Positions 1 through 4,604 of a stretch of DNA of 6,321 nt are shown in pieces. Both the position numbers and the translations under genes were made by a program. Position 1 is the first letter of the stretch. Every line of letters starts with the position of its first letter. This DNA is from Methanobacteriaceae archaeon (GTDB taxonomy: Archaea; Methanobacteriota; Methanobacteria; Methanobacteriales; Methanobacteriaceae), in the NCBI GenBank assembly GCA_017883605.1, contig JADGNH010000115.1:1-6321 (forward strand), written 5' to 3'. The notes under the pieces were generated by a model. It was given only the letters and a program-made list of their open reading frames with translations. It was not told the origin of the DNA and made no database searches.

Positions 1-105
1 TCTCATATAGGCCTTTTTTAGTCTCATATAGGCCTTTTTTAGTCTCATATAGGCCTTTTTTAGTCTCATATAGGCCTTTTTTAGTCTCATATATATCTTT
101 TTATT
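1..105. repeat. 21-bp tandem repeat array running off the left edge
   Basis: Four identical 21-bp units (1-21, 22-42, 43-63, 64-84) are followed by a diverged fifth (85-105) that matches at 15 of 21 positions. Each unit begins TCTCATATA, has a central GGCC and then six T. The window starts exactly at a unit boundary, so the array is open and its copy number is unknown. The diverged unit is the 3' end of the PfkB-like gene and contains its stop codon. Read on the minus strand, every unit repeats the gene end as AAA AGG CCT ATA TGA, against AAA AGA TAT ATA TGA in the gene. There are no spacers, so this is not a CRISPR array. The T6 tracts lie on the plus strand and could act as archaeal terminators only for a rightward transcript entering from the left, which is an inference. 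Confidence 0.97.
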
Positions 106-983
106 CTACTATAGATCAGTTCTCTTTTCCCTCTAAAGCTCCCCCTAATTTCAAGTTTCAGGGATGATGCCATGGATGCGAATATTCCACACTTTTCAGG
201 GTCTGATGTTTGGAGCTTCTCTGCTGCATAAGCTGCCATGAATGTGTCCCCCAAACCCGTGGGATCATATATATTCTTAGGGGGAAATGCTGGTATTTCA
301 TAGCTTCCACCGGTTATCCTTGAATATATGAATGCTCCCCTATCTCCCCTGGTTATTATAACCTCCTCCGGACCAAAAGATGTGAGTTTTTCTGCAATCT
401 GCCTCAACTCAAATAGCTTTGTACCGAGAATAATCCGAGCCTCAATCTCATCCAAAAATAACAGCTTAACATACCCTAAAAATTCTTTAAAATCCTCCCA
501 GGGCTCTAAGAAAATTTGACCATTTTTAACCTGCCTCAGATAACCCTGGGCCCCCAGATAAATAGGGATCTGAAATTCAGAAAGATATCTCAGAGTTTTC
601 AGGGGAATATCATAAGGGGATAAGGGGCAGAGCAATACCGCATCAAAAAATTTTAAATCCACCCGAAGAATATTCTCAGGTTTTATAGGATTTTTTGGGA
701 CTTTAGCTTTCTGTATTCTGTGATTGAGATCATGGTTGGGGTAGATATTTTCAAATTCCATGGTCTGAGGTACGAAAACAGGTAAAACTTTTATATCCTC
801 CGGTAGAAAATTTAAAAGTTCTTTATCATCTGCAGAAATAGTTATAACGCCTGTTGTATCTATTCCCAGGCTTGAAAGGACGTTGGACTGGTGATATACT
901 GCTCCACCCACAGAATGGCATGAAGATCCGCCCTTTACAATGGTATCCCTGGTAACCGGCCCTATCAACATAAATTTTGGCAT
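87..983 (-). CDS. PfkB/ribokinase-family sugar kinase
   Basis: This encodes a 298-residue protein, a normal length for the PfkB family of ATP-dependent sugar and nucleoside kinases. The C-terminal family signature is clear: DPTGLGDTF at residues 240-248, with Asp246 expected to be the catalytic base and the Gly-rich turn forming the anion hole. A first-signature variant, GGAVYHQSNVLSSLG, lies at about 26-40, and the N-terminal strand reads KFMLIGPVTRDTI. The substrate cannot be read from sequence. The gene follows a HisA/HisF-like gene after a 123-bp spacer, so a shared pathway on phosphorylated sugars is possible. An AGGTG sits only 1 nt from the chosen ATG, which is too close for a normal SD. 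A second ATG at codon 5 would cut into the first strand, so I keep the first. A TATA-like CTTATA near 1008-1013 would give an almost leaderless mRNA, which is speculative. The stop lies inside the 21-bp array. Confidence 0.9.
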   Translation of the reverse strand: MPKFMLIGPVTRDTIVKGGSSCHSVGGAVYHQSNVLSSLGIDTTGVITISADDKELLNFLPEDIKVLPVFVPQTMEFENIYPNHDLNHRIQKAKVPKNPIKPENILRVDLKFFDAVLLCPLSPYDIPLKTLRYLSEFQIPIYLGAQGYLRQVKNGQIFLEPWEDFKEFLGYVKLLFLDEIEARIILGTKLFELRQIAEKLTSFGPEEVIITRGDRGAFIYSRITGGSYEIPAFPPKNIYDPTGLGDTFMAAYAAEKLQTSDPEKCGIFASMASSLKLEIRGSFRGKRELIYSRIKRYI

Positions 984-1040
984 GCACCTATCTTTGACGG
1001 GAGATGCTATAAGCTTAGGTATTTTTTGGGAAAATTTTTG

Positions 1041-1086
1041 GAATTTATCCTGTTCAGTTTTCCGAATTTAAATCCTGTTCAGTTTT
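1041..1086. repeat. Direct repeat of 21-23 bp upstream of the PfkB-like gene
   Basis: Copy 1 (1041-1061) and copy 2 (1064-1086) both read GAATTTA, then TCCTGTTCAGTTTT; copy 2 carries two extra A in between. They lie head to tail, 2 bp apart, in the 123-bp gap between the hisA-like stop and the PfkB-like start. Position and spacing would suit a regulator-binding site for the PfkB-like gene, but a neutral duplication is equally possible. A T5 tract on the minus strand (1094-1090), 12 nt after the hisA-like stop, may be a weak terminator. Confidence 0.85.
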
Positions 1087-1106
1087 TTGAAAAATTAGCT
1101 CCCTTT

Positions 1107-1790
1107 TCAGAATTTATGCAAAAATTTCCCGTGGTGCAGTGCAGAACCCACCAGGAATTTAGAGATGCCCCACTGGGAGATTAAATCTATATCGCTCTCG
1201 GTGATGCCGCCCCCCAGTATTATTCTACTTTCCAATCCCCTGAATTTGTTTATAAGGTTTTGATCCACACCTTTTTCTGTCCCAACCCTTGAAATATCCA
1301 GGAGAATAATTTCATCCGGTTTCAGCTCCCTGATCTTTTTTAAAATCCCGTCAAAATCAGTTTCAATATACCTGCCCAAAACCTTGCCGTTCTTTACATC
1401 GATGCTCAGAACGATCCGGTCCCTATCAGGTGAGGTGAAAATTTCATCCAGATCACGGAGGTTTTTAAGGGTTTCTGTGGCAACAATAACCTTATCTACA
1501 AATTTTAAAGCCTCTTCCACGCCATGAACATCGTTTACACCGGCATCCACCATTACCGGAATGGTTTCATTTATCTTTCCAACCATTTCCCAGTTGGAAC
1601 CGGTTCCTTCAATGGCGTCCAGATCAGCCAGGTAAATTCTCTGGGCGCCGGCCTCCTTCAAAGACTGTGCAATCTTATCAGGGTTTGAGGATGGGTGAAA
1701 AACGGTTTTAAGCGGCTGGTAAGTTTCCCTCATCCCTGATTTGCCGGAAACTGCCACTCCATTTTTAAGGTCAAGTACGGGTATGATCAT
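1107..1790 (-). CDS. HisA/HisF-family TIM-barrel protein
   Basis: This encodes a 227-residue protein resembling HisA, the ProFAR isomerase of histidine synthesis, and HisF. It has the family marks: PVLDLKNG at residues 4-11 with the N-terminal catalytic-position Asp7; LADLDAIEG at 54-62; LSIDVKNG at 128-135 with the second catalytic-position Asp131; and two phosphate-binding turns, GGGI at 193-196 and VGSAL at 214-218. A separate HisA/HisF-related family is known in methanogens alongside true HisA, and this probably belongs to it, so I give no hisA symbol. The neighbours are a sugar kinase and a small unknown protein, not his genes, which agrees with a role outside histidine synthesis. I start at ATG 1790 (MIIPVLDLKNG). 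A GTG three codons upstream is in frame, but it overlaps the TGTGAT that looks like the weak RBS for this ATG. Confidence 0.85.
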   Translation of the reverse strand: MIIPVLDLKNGVAVSGKSGMRETYQPLKTVFHPSSNPDKIAQSLKEAGAQRIYLADLDAIEGTGSNWEMVGKINETIPVMVDAGVNDVHGVEEALKFVDKVIVATETLKNLRDLDEIFTSPDRDRIVLSIDVKNGKVLGRYIETDFDGILKKIRELKPDEIILLDISRVGTEKGVDQNLINKFRGLESRIILGGGITESDIDLISQWGISKFLVGSALHHGKFLHKF

Positions 1791-1806
1791 TTTTATCACA
1801 GGGATC

Positions 1807-2013
1807 TTAGCCCCCCACCATAATCAACTTACCGGTGGTAGGATCTCTTGTAAAATCCTTATAAACAATTCCCCATCTCCAAATATCCCTGGCCTGATCC
1901 TGATGAGGTCTGGGGTGTGGACCAGTTTTCCATACAATGAAAACAGTTAGAAATTCAATCCAGGAGTTAAAATGACCCAAATACCAATATCGCTTATTTT
2001 TCGATGATAACAT
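1807..2013 (-). CDS. Small Trp-rich hypothetical protein
   Basis: This 68-codon ORF ends 16 nt before the hisA-like start and lies on the same strand. I do not recognise it. It has five Trp in 68 residues (10, 18, 28, 45, 47), a short hydrophobic run at 19-28 that is too short for a membrane span, a Pro/His-rich turn at 31-38, and a basic/acidic C-terminal half with DIWRWGIVYKDF at 43-54. Codons resemble those of the neighbours (AGA/AGG for Arg, mixed third positions), and no other frame here looks better, which favours a real gene. Against this, there is no clear SD before the ATG, and no in-frame start lies between it and the upstream in-frame stop. It could also be the surviving 3' part of a decayed gene. 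It is probably co-transcribed with the hisA-like gene if it is expressed. Confidence 0.5.
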   Translation of the reverse strand: MLSSKNKRYWYLGHFNSWIEFLTVFIVWKTGPHPRPHQDQARDIWRWGIVYKDFTRDPTTGKLIMVGG

Positions 2014-2041
2014 CTTTATGGAGAAGGATCTATTTGAAAAG

Positions 2042-2059
2042 ATGAAAAATCTTTTTCAT
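2042..2059 (-). promoter_or_regulatory. Perfect hairpin over a 9-codon mini-ORF in the leader
   Basis: ATGAAAAA (2042-2049) and TTTTTCAT (2052-2059) are perfect inverted arms around a 2-nt spacer. On the minus strand the 5' arm begins with an ATG that opens a nine-codon ORF, MKKIFHLFK, stopping with TAG at 2032-2030, 16 nt before the start of the small Trp-rich gene. A GGGAG lies 9 nt before this ATG, and a full AAGGAGG lies 19 nt before it. The hairpin could expose or hide the initiation site, but a chance palindrome in A/T-rich DNA is a fair alternative. Confidence 0.4.
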
Positions 2060-2162
2060 AAGATAAGCTCCCTAAAAACCTCCTTAGGATGTTTTAAACT
2101 ATAAAATCTAAAAAAAGATTTAAATTCGCTCAAATGTACCAGTTAAATGTCTACACTTAATT

Positions 2163-2275
2163 AAAAACTAATTCTTAAAATATTAGATTAAAAAACTAAA
2201 ATTAAATACTAAATTTTAAAATACTGAATAAAAAAAACTAAATTCACAATATAAAAAAAACCTAAAATTAAAAAA
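2163..2275 (-). terminator. Multiple oligo-T tracts ending the superoperon
   Basis: In the direction of transcription, starting about 115 nt after the DUF3194-like stop, the minus strand shows T6 (2275-2270), T8 (2260-2253), T8 (2237-2230), T6 (2195-2190) and T5 (2167-2163). Archaeal RNA polymerase terminates at such T-rich runs without needing a hairpin, and successive tracts are common at operon ends. The two T8 blocks sit in similar surroundings (TTTAG then T8, against TTTAGG then T8), suggesting local duplication. Confidence 0.6.
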
Positions 2276-2391
2276 CTTCTTTTTATCAGTGAATATCCAT
2301 CTTTTATTGTAATAGGAGATTTATTTCTCTCCCTAAAGGAACATCAATTCTTTTCCATTAATTAATATGATCGTCTATCAATAGAAAGATT

Positions 2392-2673
2392 TTAATCGTC
2401 TGTACCAACAGAAAGATTAGCTAAAAATTTATCAACCATTTCCAGAGCCTGATCCACCGCTTCATCAGCAATGCTCTCATCGGCAGATGATAGTTCGTCC
2501 AGATCCAGGTCAACCAGGACATTCACATCCAGACCATCTTCGTAGCTCAGCTCCACATTTATATCCAGGTTGAGAATCTCCTTTTTGGAGACCTGGGAAA
2601 ATATAAAGTTTTCTGCGGCTTCCACCGCCATTTCTGAGATTTTATCCAGTTCAGGGTCTGTGAGTTTTCTCAA
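2392..2673 (-). CDS. DUF3194-like protein of unknown function
   Basis: This encodes 93 residues and is very acidic, with a helical N-terminus (residues 5-25), a central beta-like part with alternating Asp and hydrophobic residues (LDINVELSYEDGLDVNVLVD at 35-54) and a helical C-terminus (about 60-88). Its size, layout and position directly after prefoldin beta match the archaeal DUF3194 family, which has no known biochemical role. I assigned this from memory of the neighbourhood. The start is TTG: the codon just before it in frame is TAA, so nothing longer is possible, and the next ATG (codon 15) would remove most of the first helix. The TTG overlaps the prefoldin stop by 4 nt (TTGA), so translation is probably coupled, with GGGG and AGGT just upstream as weak SD elements. 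The conserved pairing suggests a link to folding or assembly, as an inference only. Confidence 0.8.
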   Translation of the reverse strand: MRKLTDPELDKISEMAVEAAENFIFSQVSKKEILNLDINVELSYEDGLDVNVLVDLDLDELSSADESIADEAVDQALEMVDKFLANLSVGTDD

Positions 2674-3035
2674 TTACCTGGCCCCGGTTGTAGTCCTGAG
2701 CCTTCCATTGCCGTTTGGAGGGATGTCTGCATTTCCTGCAGTCTTTTCATCACCCGTTCTTCCTGGCGCTGGATTGTTTTCTCTCTAAGCTCCAGTGTCT
2801 CCAATTGATCTTCCAATTCTTTGGTTATATCCTCTTTTTTTACCTTTACAAGCAGGTTTCCAGCGGTTTTATAGACATCTGAGTCTTCTTCAACTTTCTG
2901 AAGCTCTTCTAAGGCCTTTTTTGTTTCCCTGACCTGTAGATCCAGGTTCTGTTTCTGCATAGATACTGCCTGTGCCTGCTGCTGCATTTGCTGGAATTGA
3001 GCTATTTGATGTTGTATATTTTTAGGAACTTCCAT
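2670..3035 (-). CDS. pfdB: Prefoldin subunit beta
   Basis: This encodes 121 residues, the usual size for archaeal prefoldin beta. Four beta subunits and two alpha subunits form the jellyfish-shaped cytosolic chaperone that holds unfolded proteins and passes them to the thermosome. A Gln-rich N-terminal coiled coil (about 5-50) leads through two beta hairpins (VYKTAGNLLVKVKKEDI at about 54-70) to a C-terminal coiled coil (about 70-110), followed by a short Gly/Pro tail. The frame stays open upstream to an ATG at 3077, but I start at 3035 because GAAGGTGAT ends 3 nt before it and the protein then begins MEVPKNIQHQ, as is usual in the family. It follows pcc1 after a 163-bp spacer and overlaps the DUF3194-like gene by 4 nt. 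Confidence 0.95.
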   Translation of the reverse strand: MEVPKNIQHQIAQFQQMQQQAQAVSMQKQNLDLQVRETKKALEELQKVEEDSDVYKTAGNLLVKVKKEDITKELEDQLETLELREKTIQRQEERVMKRLQEMQTSLQTAMEGSGLQPGPGN

Positions 3036-3074
3036 TTTATCACCTTCAAATCTTTTTTTAAACAAATTATTAAA

Positions 3075-3090
3075 CAAATTCTTGAATTTG
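3075..3090. promoter_or_regulatory. Short palindrome and 12-bp repeat upstream of prefoldin beta
   Basis: CAAATTC (3075-3081) and GAATTTG (3084-3090) are perfect inverted arms with a 2-nt spacer, 40-55 bp before the prefoldin beta ATG. Next to it TAAACAAATT occurs twice at a 12-bp period (3059-3068 and 3071-3080). This could be an operator near a prefoldin promoter. The AT-richness makes chance similarity likely, and I cannot pick one TATA box among several TTTAA-type candidates. Confidence 0.3.
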
Positions 3091-3151
3091 AATTAAATTT
3101 TATTCATCAAGTTAAATTTTACTATTTTAAAGTTTCAAATTCAAAACATAT

Positions 3152-3204
3152 CATCCTTCAAAGTTCAAATCATCTTCAAGTTCAAATCATCTTCAAGTTC
3201 AAAT
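3152..3204. repeat. Tandem repeat of 17-19 bp covering the pcc1 stop codon
   Basis: Three consecutive units lie at 3152-3170 (19 bp), 3171-3187 (17 bp) and 3188-3204 (17 bp). The latter two are identical, CATCTTCAAGTTCAAAT; the first has two added bases. More decayed similarity continues to about 3106. The last unit contains the pcc1 stop TGA (3201-3199), so the array extends from the gene end into the 163-bp spacer before prefoldin beta. The rest of that spacer holds no gene and no T tract on the minus strand, so read-through from pcc1 to prefoldin beta is plausible. Confidence 0.9.
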
Positions 3205-3462
3205 ATATTCATTGTTAAGTTTCAAAATATCGTGAGACAGTGCTATCCACCTTAAATATGAATTAAGAGCTGCCCGAAGAGTTGTGGTGTCATCAGCATC
3301 TATTTCTATGGTTAAAATATTTTTTTTTAAATCAACCCGTGTAAAAGACCTATCCGATGGAGATGTGTTAATTTCAGGTTTTATGGATTCCAATATCACC
3401 TCAGCATCCCCTGAACTCTCAAATTCAATTTCAAGTTCGGTTTTAACACCCAGTAAAGACAT
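3199..3462 (-). CDS. pcc1: KEOPS complex subunit Pcc1
   Basis: This encodes 87 residues. Pcc1 is the small dimerising subunit of KEOPS, which with Kae1, Bud32 and Cgi121 transfers the threonylcarbamoyl group to A37 of ANN-decoding tRNAs (t6A). The sequence fits the family: a first beta strand VKTELEIEFES, a helix DAEVILESIKPE, two strands around RSFTRVDLKKNILTIEIDA, and a C-terminal helix TTTLRAALNSYLRWI whose hydrophobic face makes the dimer. A GTG at 3477 overlaps the Brix stop as GTGA and would add five residues. I prefer ATG 3462, which has GGTGAC 3 nt upstream and starts close to the first strand. The gene follows the Brix gene closely, and its stop lies in a short tandem repeat. Confidence 0.9.
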   Translation of the reverse strand: MSLLGVKTELEIEFESSGDAEVILESIKPEINTSPSDRSFTRVDLKKNILTIEIDADDTTTLRAALNSYLRWIALSHDILKLNNEYI

Positions 3463-3465
3463 TCT

Positions 3466-3471
3466 GTCACC
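3466..3471 (-). promoter_or_regulatory. RBS that fixes the pcc1 start
   Basis: GGTGAC on the minus strand ends 3 nt before ATG 3462. This is the same spacing as the GGTGAT sites of rpl37ae and prefoldin beta. It lies just past the Brix stop codon and favours ATG 3462 over the overlapping GTG 3477. Confidence 0.7.
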
Positions 3472-3473
3472 AT

Positions 3474-4034
3474 TCACTCAGGACCAATTCTGCAGTTGTG
3501 TACGTATATTTTGTTACCGGTGTTCAGACCCTGAGTATCATAAAATTCCAGGACAAATTTACTTCTTTTATCCCCCTTTTTAATCCATAAAAGGTTGGAA
3601 TCTGATTTAATTTTGTTTAGATCATCTGATGGTTTTTCTTGGTCCTTTTCCTGGCTTTTTTTCTGATCCTTTCCTTGTTCCTGGTCTTCTAGCGGGATAC
3701 CTATCAGTGGGATAATTTCGTCCTTTAAATCTCCTTCATATCTTATTCTGAGCTGATCCTTTTCAATCCTTCCCTTGAAAGGGGAAATTGAAACAGTTAC
3801 ATCTAAAGAGATGATATTCTTCCCATCAACATCATAAATGTCAATTCCACTGGGATTACCCTTACTTTCTGATATGATGGCTGTGCCGTTAAATTTCAGT
3901 TGAATTGATTTAATCAAAACGTCGCGGATACTCATCTTGCCACGGTTCACGTATTTTGAGTTTAAAACTCTTTCCAGGTTCCGACAAAAGGATCTGGTCC
4001 TTTGAGACGGCTTCCTCGACGTGGTTATCAACAT
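3474..4034 (-). CDS. Brix/Imp4-like ribosomal biogenesis protein
   Basis: This encodes 186 residues. The N-terminus is diagnostic of the archaeal Brix (Imp4-like) family: TSRKPSQRTRSFCRNL at 5-20 and YVNRGKMSIRDVL at 28-40. Relatives of eukaryotic Imp4, Rpf1 and Brx1, these proteins bind rRNA during ribosome assembly; the archaeal one is a single small domain. Further strands follow (LKFNGTAIISESKGNPSGIDIY at 46-67 and LRIRYEGDL at 95-103), and FVLEFYDTQGLNTGNKIYVH at 160-179 closes the domain. Between them, at about 116-147, is a low-complexity insert rich in Gln, Lys, Asp and Glu with repeated KDQ/DQE steps. It is probably a disordered loop, and I would not expect it in every relative. A weak AGGT lies 9 nt before the ATG. 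The gene sits 17 bp after rpoP and 11 bp before pcc1. Confidence 0.92.
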   Translation of the reverse strand: MLITTSRKPSQRTRSFCRNLERVLNSKYVNRGKMSIRDVLIKSIQLKFNGTAIISESKGNPSGIDIYDVDGKNIISLDVTVSISPFKGRIEKDQLRIRYEGDLKDEIIPLIGIPLEDQEQGKDQKKSQEKDQEKPSDDLNKIKSDSNLLWIKKGDKRSKFVLEFYDTQGLNTGNKIYVHNCRIGPE

Positions 4035-4051
4035 TTATGTTGACCTATAAT

Positions 4052-4183
4052 TTATGTTGCTTTTATATGTCTTTTTGCAGTTGGAACTTCTTTAAAGAGG
4101 ATCCTGTACCTGCAGCTTGGACATTTAGACTCTGTATATCCTTTAATATCAACAAGAGTTCCACATTTAGCACATCTGTACAC
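4052..4183 (-). CDS. rpoP: DNA-directed RNA polymerase subunit P (Rpo12)
   Basis: This 43-residue protein is short and easily missed because a longer shadow frame covers it. It is the zinc-ribbon subunit of archaeal RNA polymerase, homologous to eukaryotic Rpb12, and helps hold the Rpo3/Rpo10/Rpo11 assembly platform with the large subunits. It begins MYRCAKCGTLVDIKGYTESK, continues CPSCRYRILFKEVPTAKRHI and ends KAT. Four zinc ligands are seen: Cys4, Cys7, Cys21 and Cys24. The start is GTG directly after the TAG of rpl37ae with no gap; a GGGGG in the 3' end of rpl37ae lies 7 nt upstream and serves as SD. Translation is probably coupled to rpl37ae. Length and sequence are typical of the family, and no residue looks out of place. 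Confidence 0.97.
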   Translation of the reverse strand: MYRCAKCGTLVDIKGYTESKCPSCRYRILFKEVPTAKRHIKAT

Positions 4184-4453
4184 CTATAAACCCCCAACAA
4201 TCCTTTTAATGTTTCTGGATGCAGTCCTGCCCATAGGGGTCGAGGGAAGGTAGGCTCCACCAGTGAAGACCGAGTCGCACTTGCGACATTTCCATATTCC
4301 ACTTGAAACTCTCTTAACCGCCGGTCTACTACACTGAGGACAGGTATGCTTTTTCTTCATATTTTCTTCTATAGTTTTAACGGTTCTTTTTGCCTTTCTA
4401 CCGTATCTGGGCCCAAATCTTCCTGTTATGCCCACTTTCTTTGTTCTTGCCAT
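4184..4453 (-). CDS. rpl37ae: Large-subunit ribosomal protein L37Ae (eL43)
   Basis: This encodes 89 residues, the expected size for archaeal L37Ae (eL43), a zinc-binding protein of the large ribosomal subunit shared with eukaryotes. The basic N-terminus MARTKKVGITGRFGPRYGRK is characteristic. The zinc motif is C38-x2-C41 with a 14-residue gap to C56-x2-C59, all four Cys present, and the C-terminal GGAYLPSTPMGRTASRNIKR is conserved. The start is fixed by AAGGTGAT (4464-4457) ending 3 nt before the ATG. It is separated from rrp42 by a 151-bp spacer with T tracts and duplicated sequence, so it may have its own promoter, though I could not place a TATA box at a sensible distance. Its stop abuts the rpoP start. 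Confidence 0.97.
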   Translation of the reverse strand: MARTKKVGITGRFGPRYGRKAKRTVKTIEENMKKKHTCPQCSRPAVKRVSSGIWKCRKCDSVFTGGAYLPSTPMGRTASRNIKRIVGGL

Positions 4454-4502
4454 TTTATCACCTTAATATTGGTTATTTATGTTTAAATTCCCTTGTAACT
4501 CT

Positions 4503-4577
4503 AATTCTAGATTAATCATTATTAGATCAACTTTTTCTAAAATTCTAGATTATTCTTATTAGATCAACTTTTCTAAA
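4503..4577. repeat. Imperfect 37-39 bp direct duplication in the rrp42-rpl37ae spacer
   Basis: Copy 1 (4503-4541) and copy 2 (4541-4577) lie head to tail. Both run AATTCTAGATT, then ATTAGATCAACTT, then TTCTAAA, and differ by small indels and single-base changes in the middle. They fill half of the gap that splits the exosome genes from the ribosomal and RNA polymerase genes. There is no coding potential. The arrangement suits a local slippage or duplication event; a regulatory role is possible but not shown. Confidence 0.85.
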
Positions 4578-4604
4578 AAAAATTAATTATTTTTGAAAAA
4601 TTAA
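4575..4604 (-). terminator. Terminator-like T tracts after rrp42
   Basis: Right after the rrp42 TAA, the minus strand carries T5 (4600-4596), a second T5 and then T8 (4582-4575). The AATTAATT blocks on either side can pair as a stem with a small bulge around a one-base centre. This would be adequate as an archaeal terminator or attenuator between the exosome genes and rpl37ae. Because the downstream genes normally belong to the same superoperon, partial rather than full termination is more likely. Confidence 0.45.

Larger units (their letters stand above)
2014..2391. other. AT-rich intergenic region between the superoperon and the leftward gene group
   Basis: This 378-bp stretch has no supported protein-coding gene. 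Its right part carries T tracts that suit termination of the superoperon. Its left part has a leader-like segment for the small Trp-rich gene: a TATA-like TTTAAAT around 2118-2124 on the minus strand, an inverted repeat AAATCT/AGATTT (2104-2109 and 2116-2121) with a six-base homopolymer loop, an AAGGAGG motif at 2085-2079, and a hairpin at 2042-2059. The TATA assignment is a guess in sequence this AT-rich. Confidence 0.75.

Noticed and set aside
1..105. CRISPR array
   Set aside because: The repeats are directly contiguous 21-bp units with no spacers.
1788..1799. GTG 1799 as the start of the HisA-like protein
   Set aside because: It would place MIK before the conserved MIIPVLDLKNG and would use up the TGTGAT that better serves as the RBS for ATG 1790.
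1741..1950. Plus-strand ORF of 69 codons
   Set aside because: It lies opposite the hisA-like start and the small Trp-rich ORF, and has no SD and no recognisable motif.
3036..3077. N-terminal extension of prefoldin beta to an upstream ATG
   Set aside because: The extra residues read MFNNLFKKRFEGDK and consist partly of the SD site GAAGGTGAT; the ATG at 3035 has ideal spacing and the family-typical N-terminus.
3129..3160. Mini-ORF (MICFEFETLK) in the pcc1-prefoldin spacer
   Set aside because: It is ten codons in AT-rich repeat-derived sequence, without an SD.
2988..3218. Plus-strand ORF of 76 codons over the pcc1-prefoldin spacer
   Set aside because: Its sequence is a translation of AT-rich DNA and the 17-bp repeats, and it overlaps both conserved flanking genes.
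4063..4302. 79-residue minus-strand ORF
   Set aside because: It is an out-of-frame reading across the end of rpl37ae and over rpoP; the rpoP frame gives a perfect zinc-ribbon protein.
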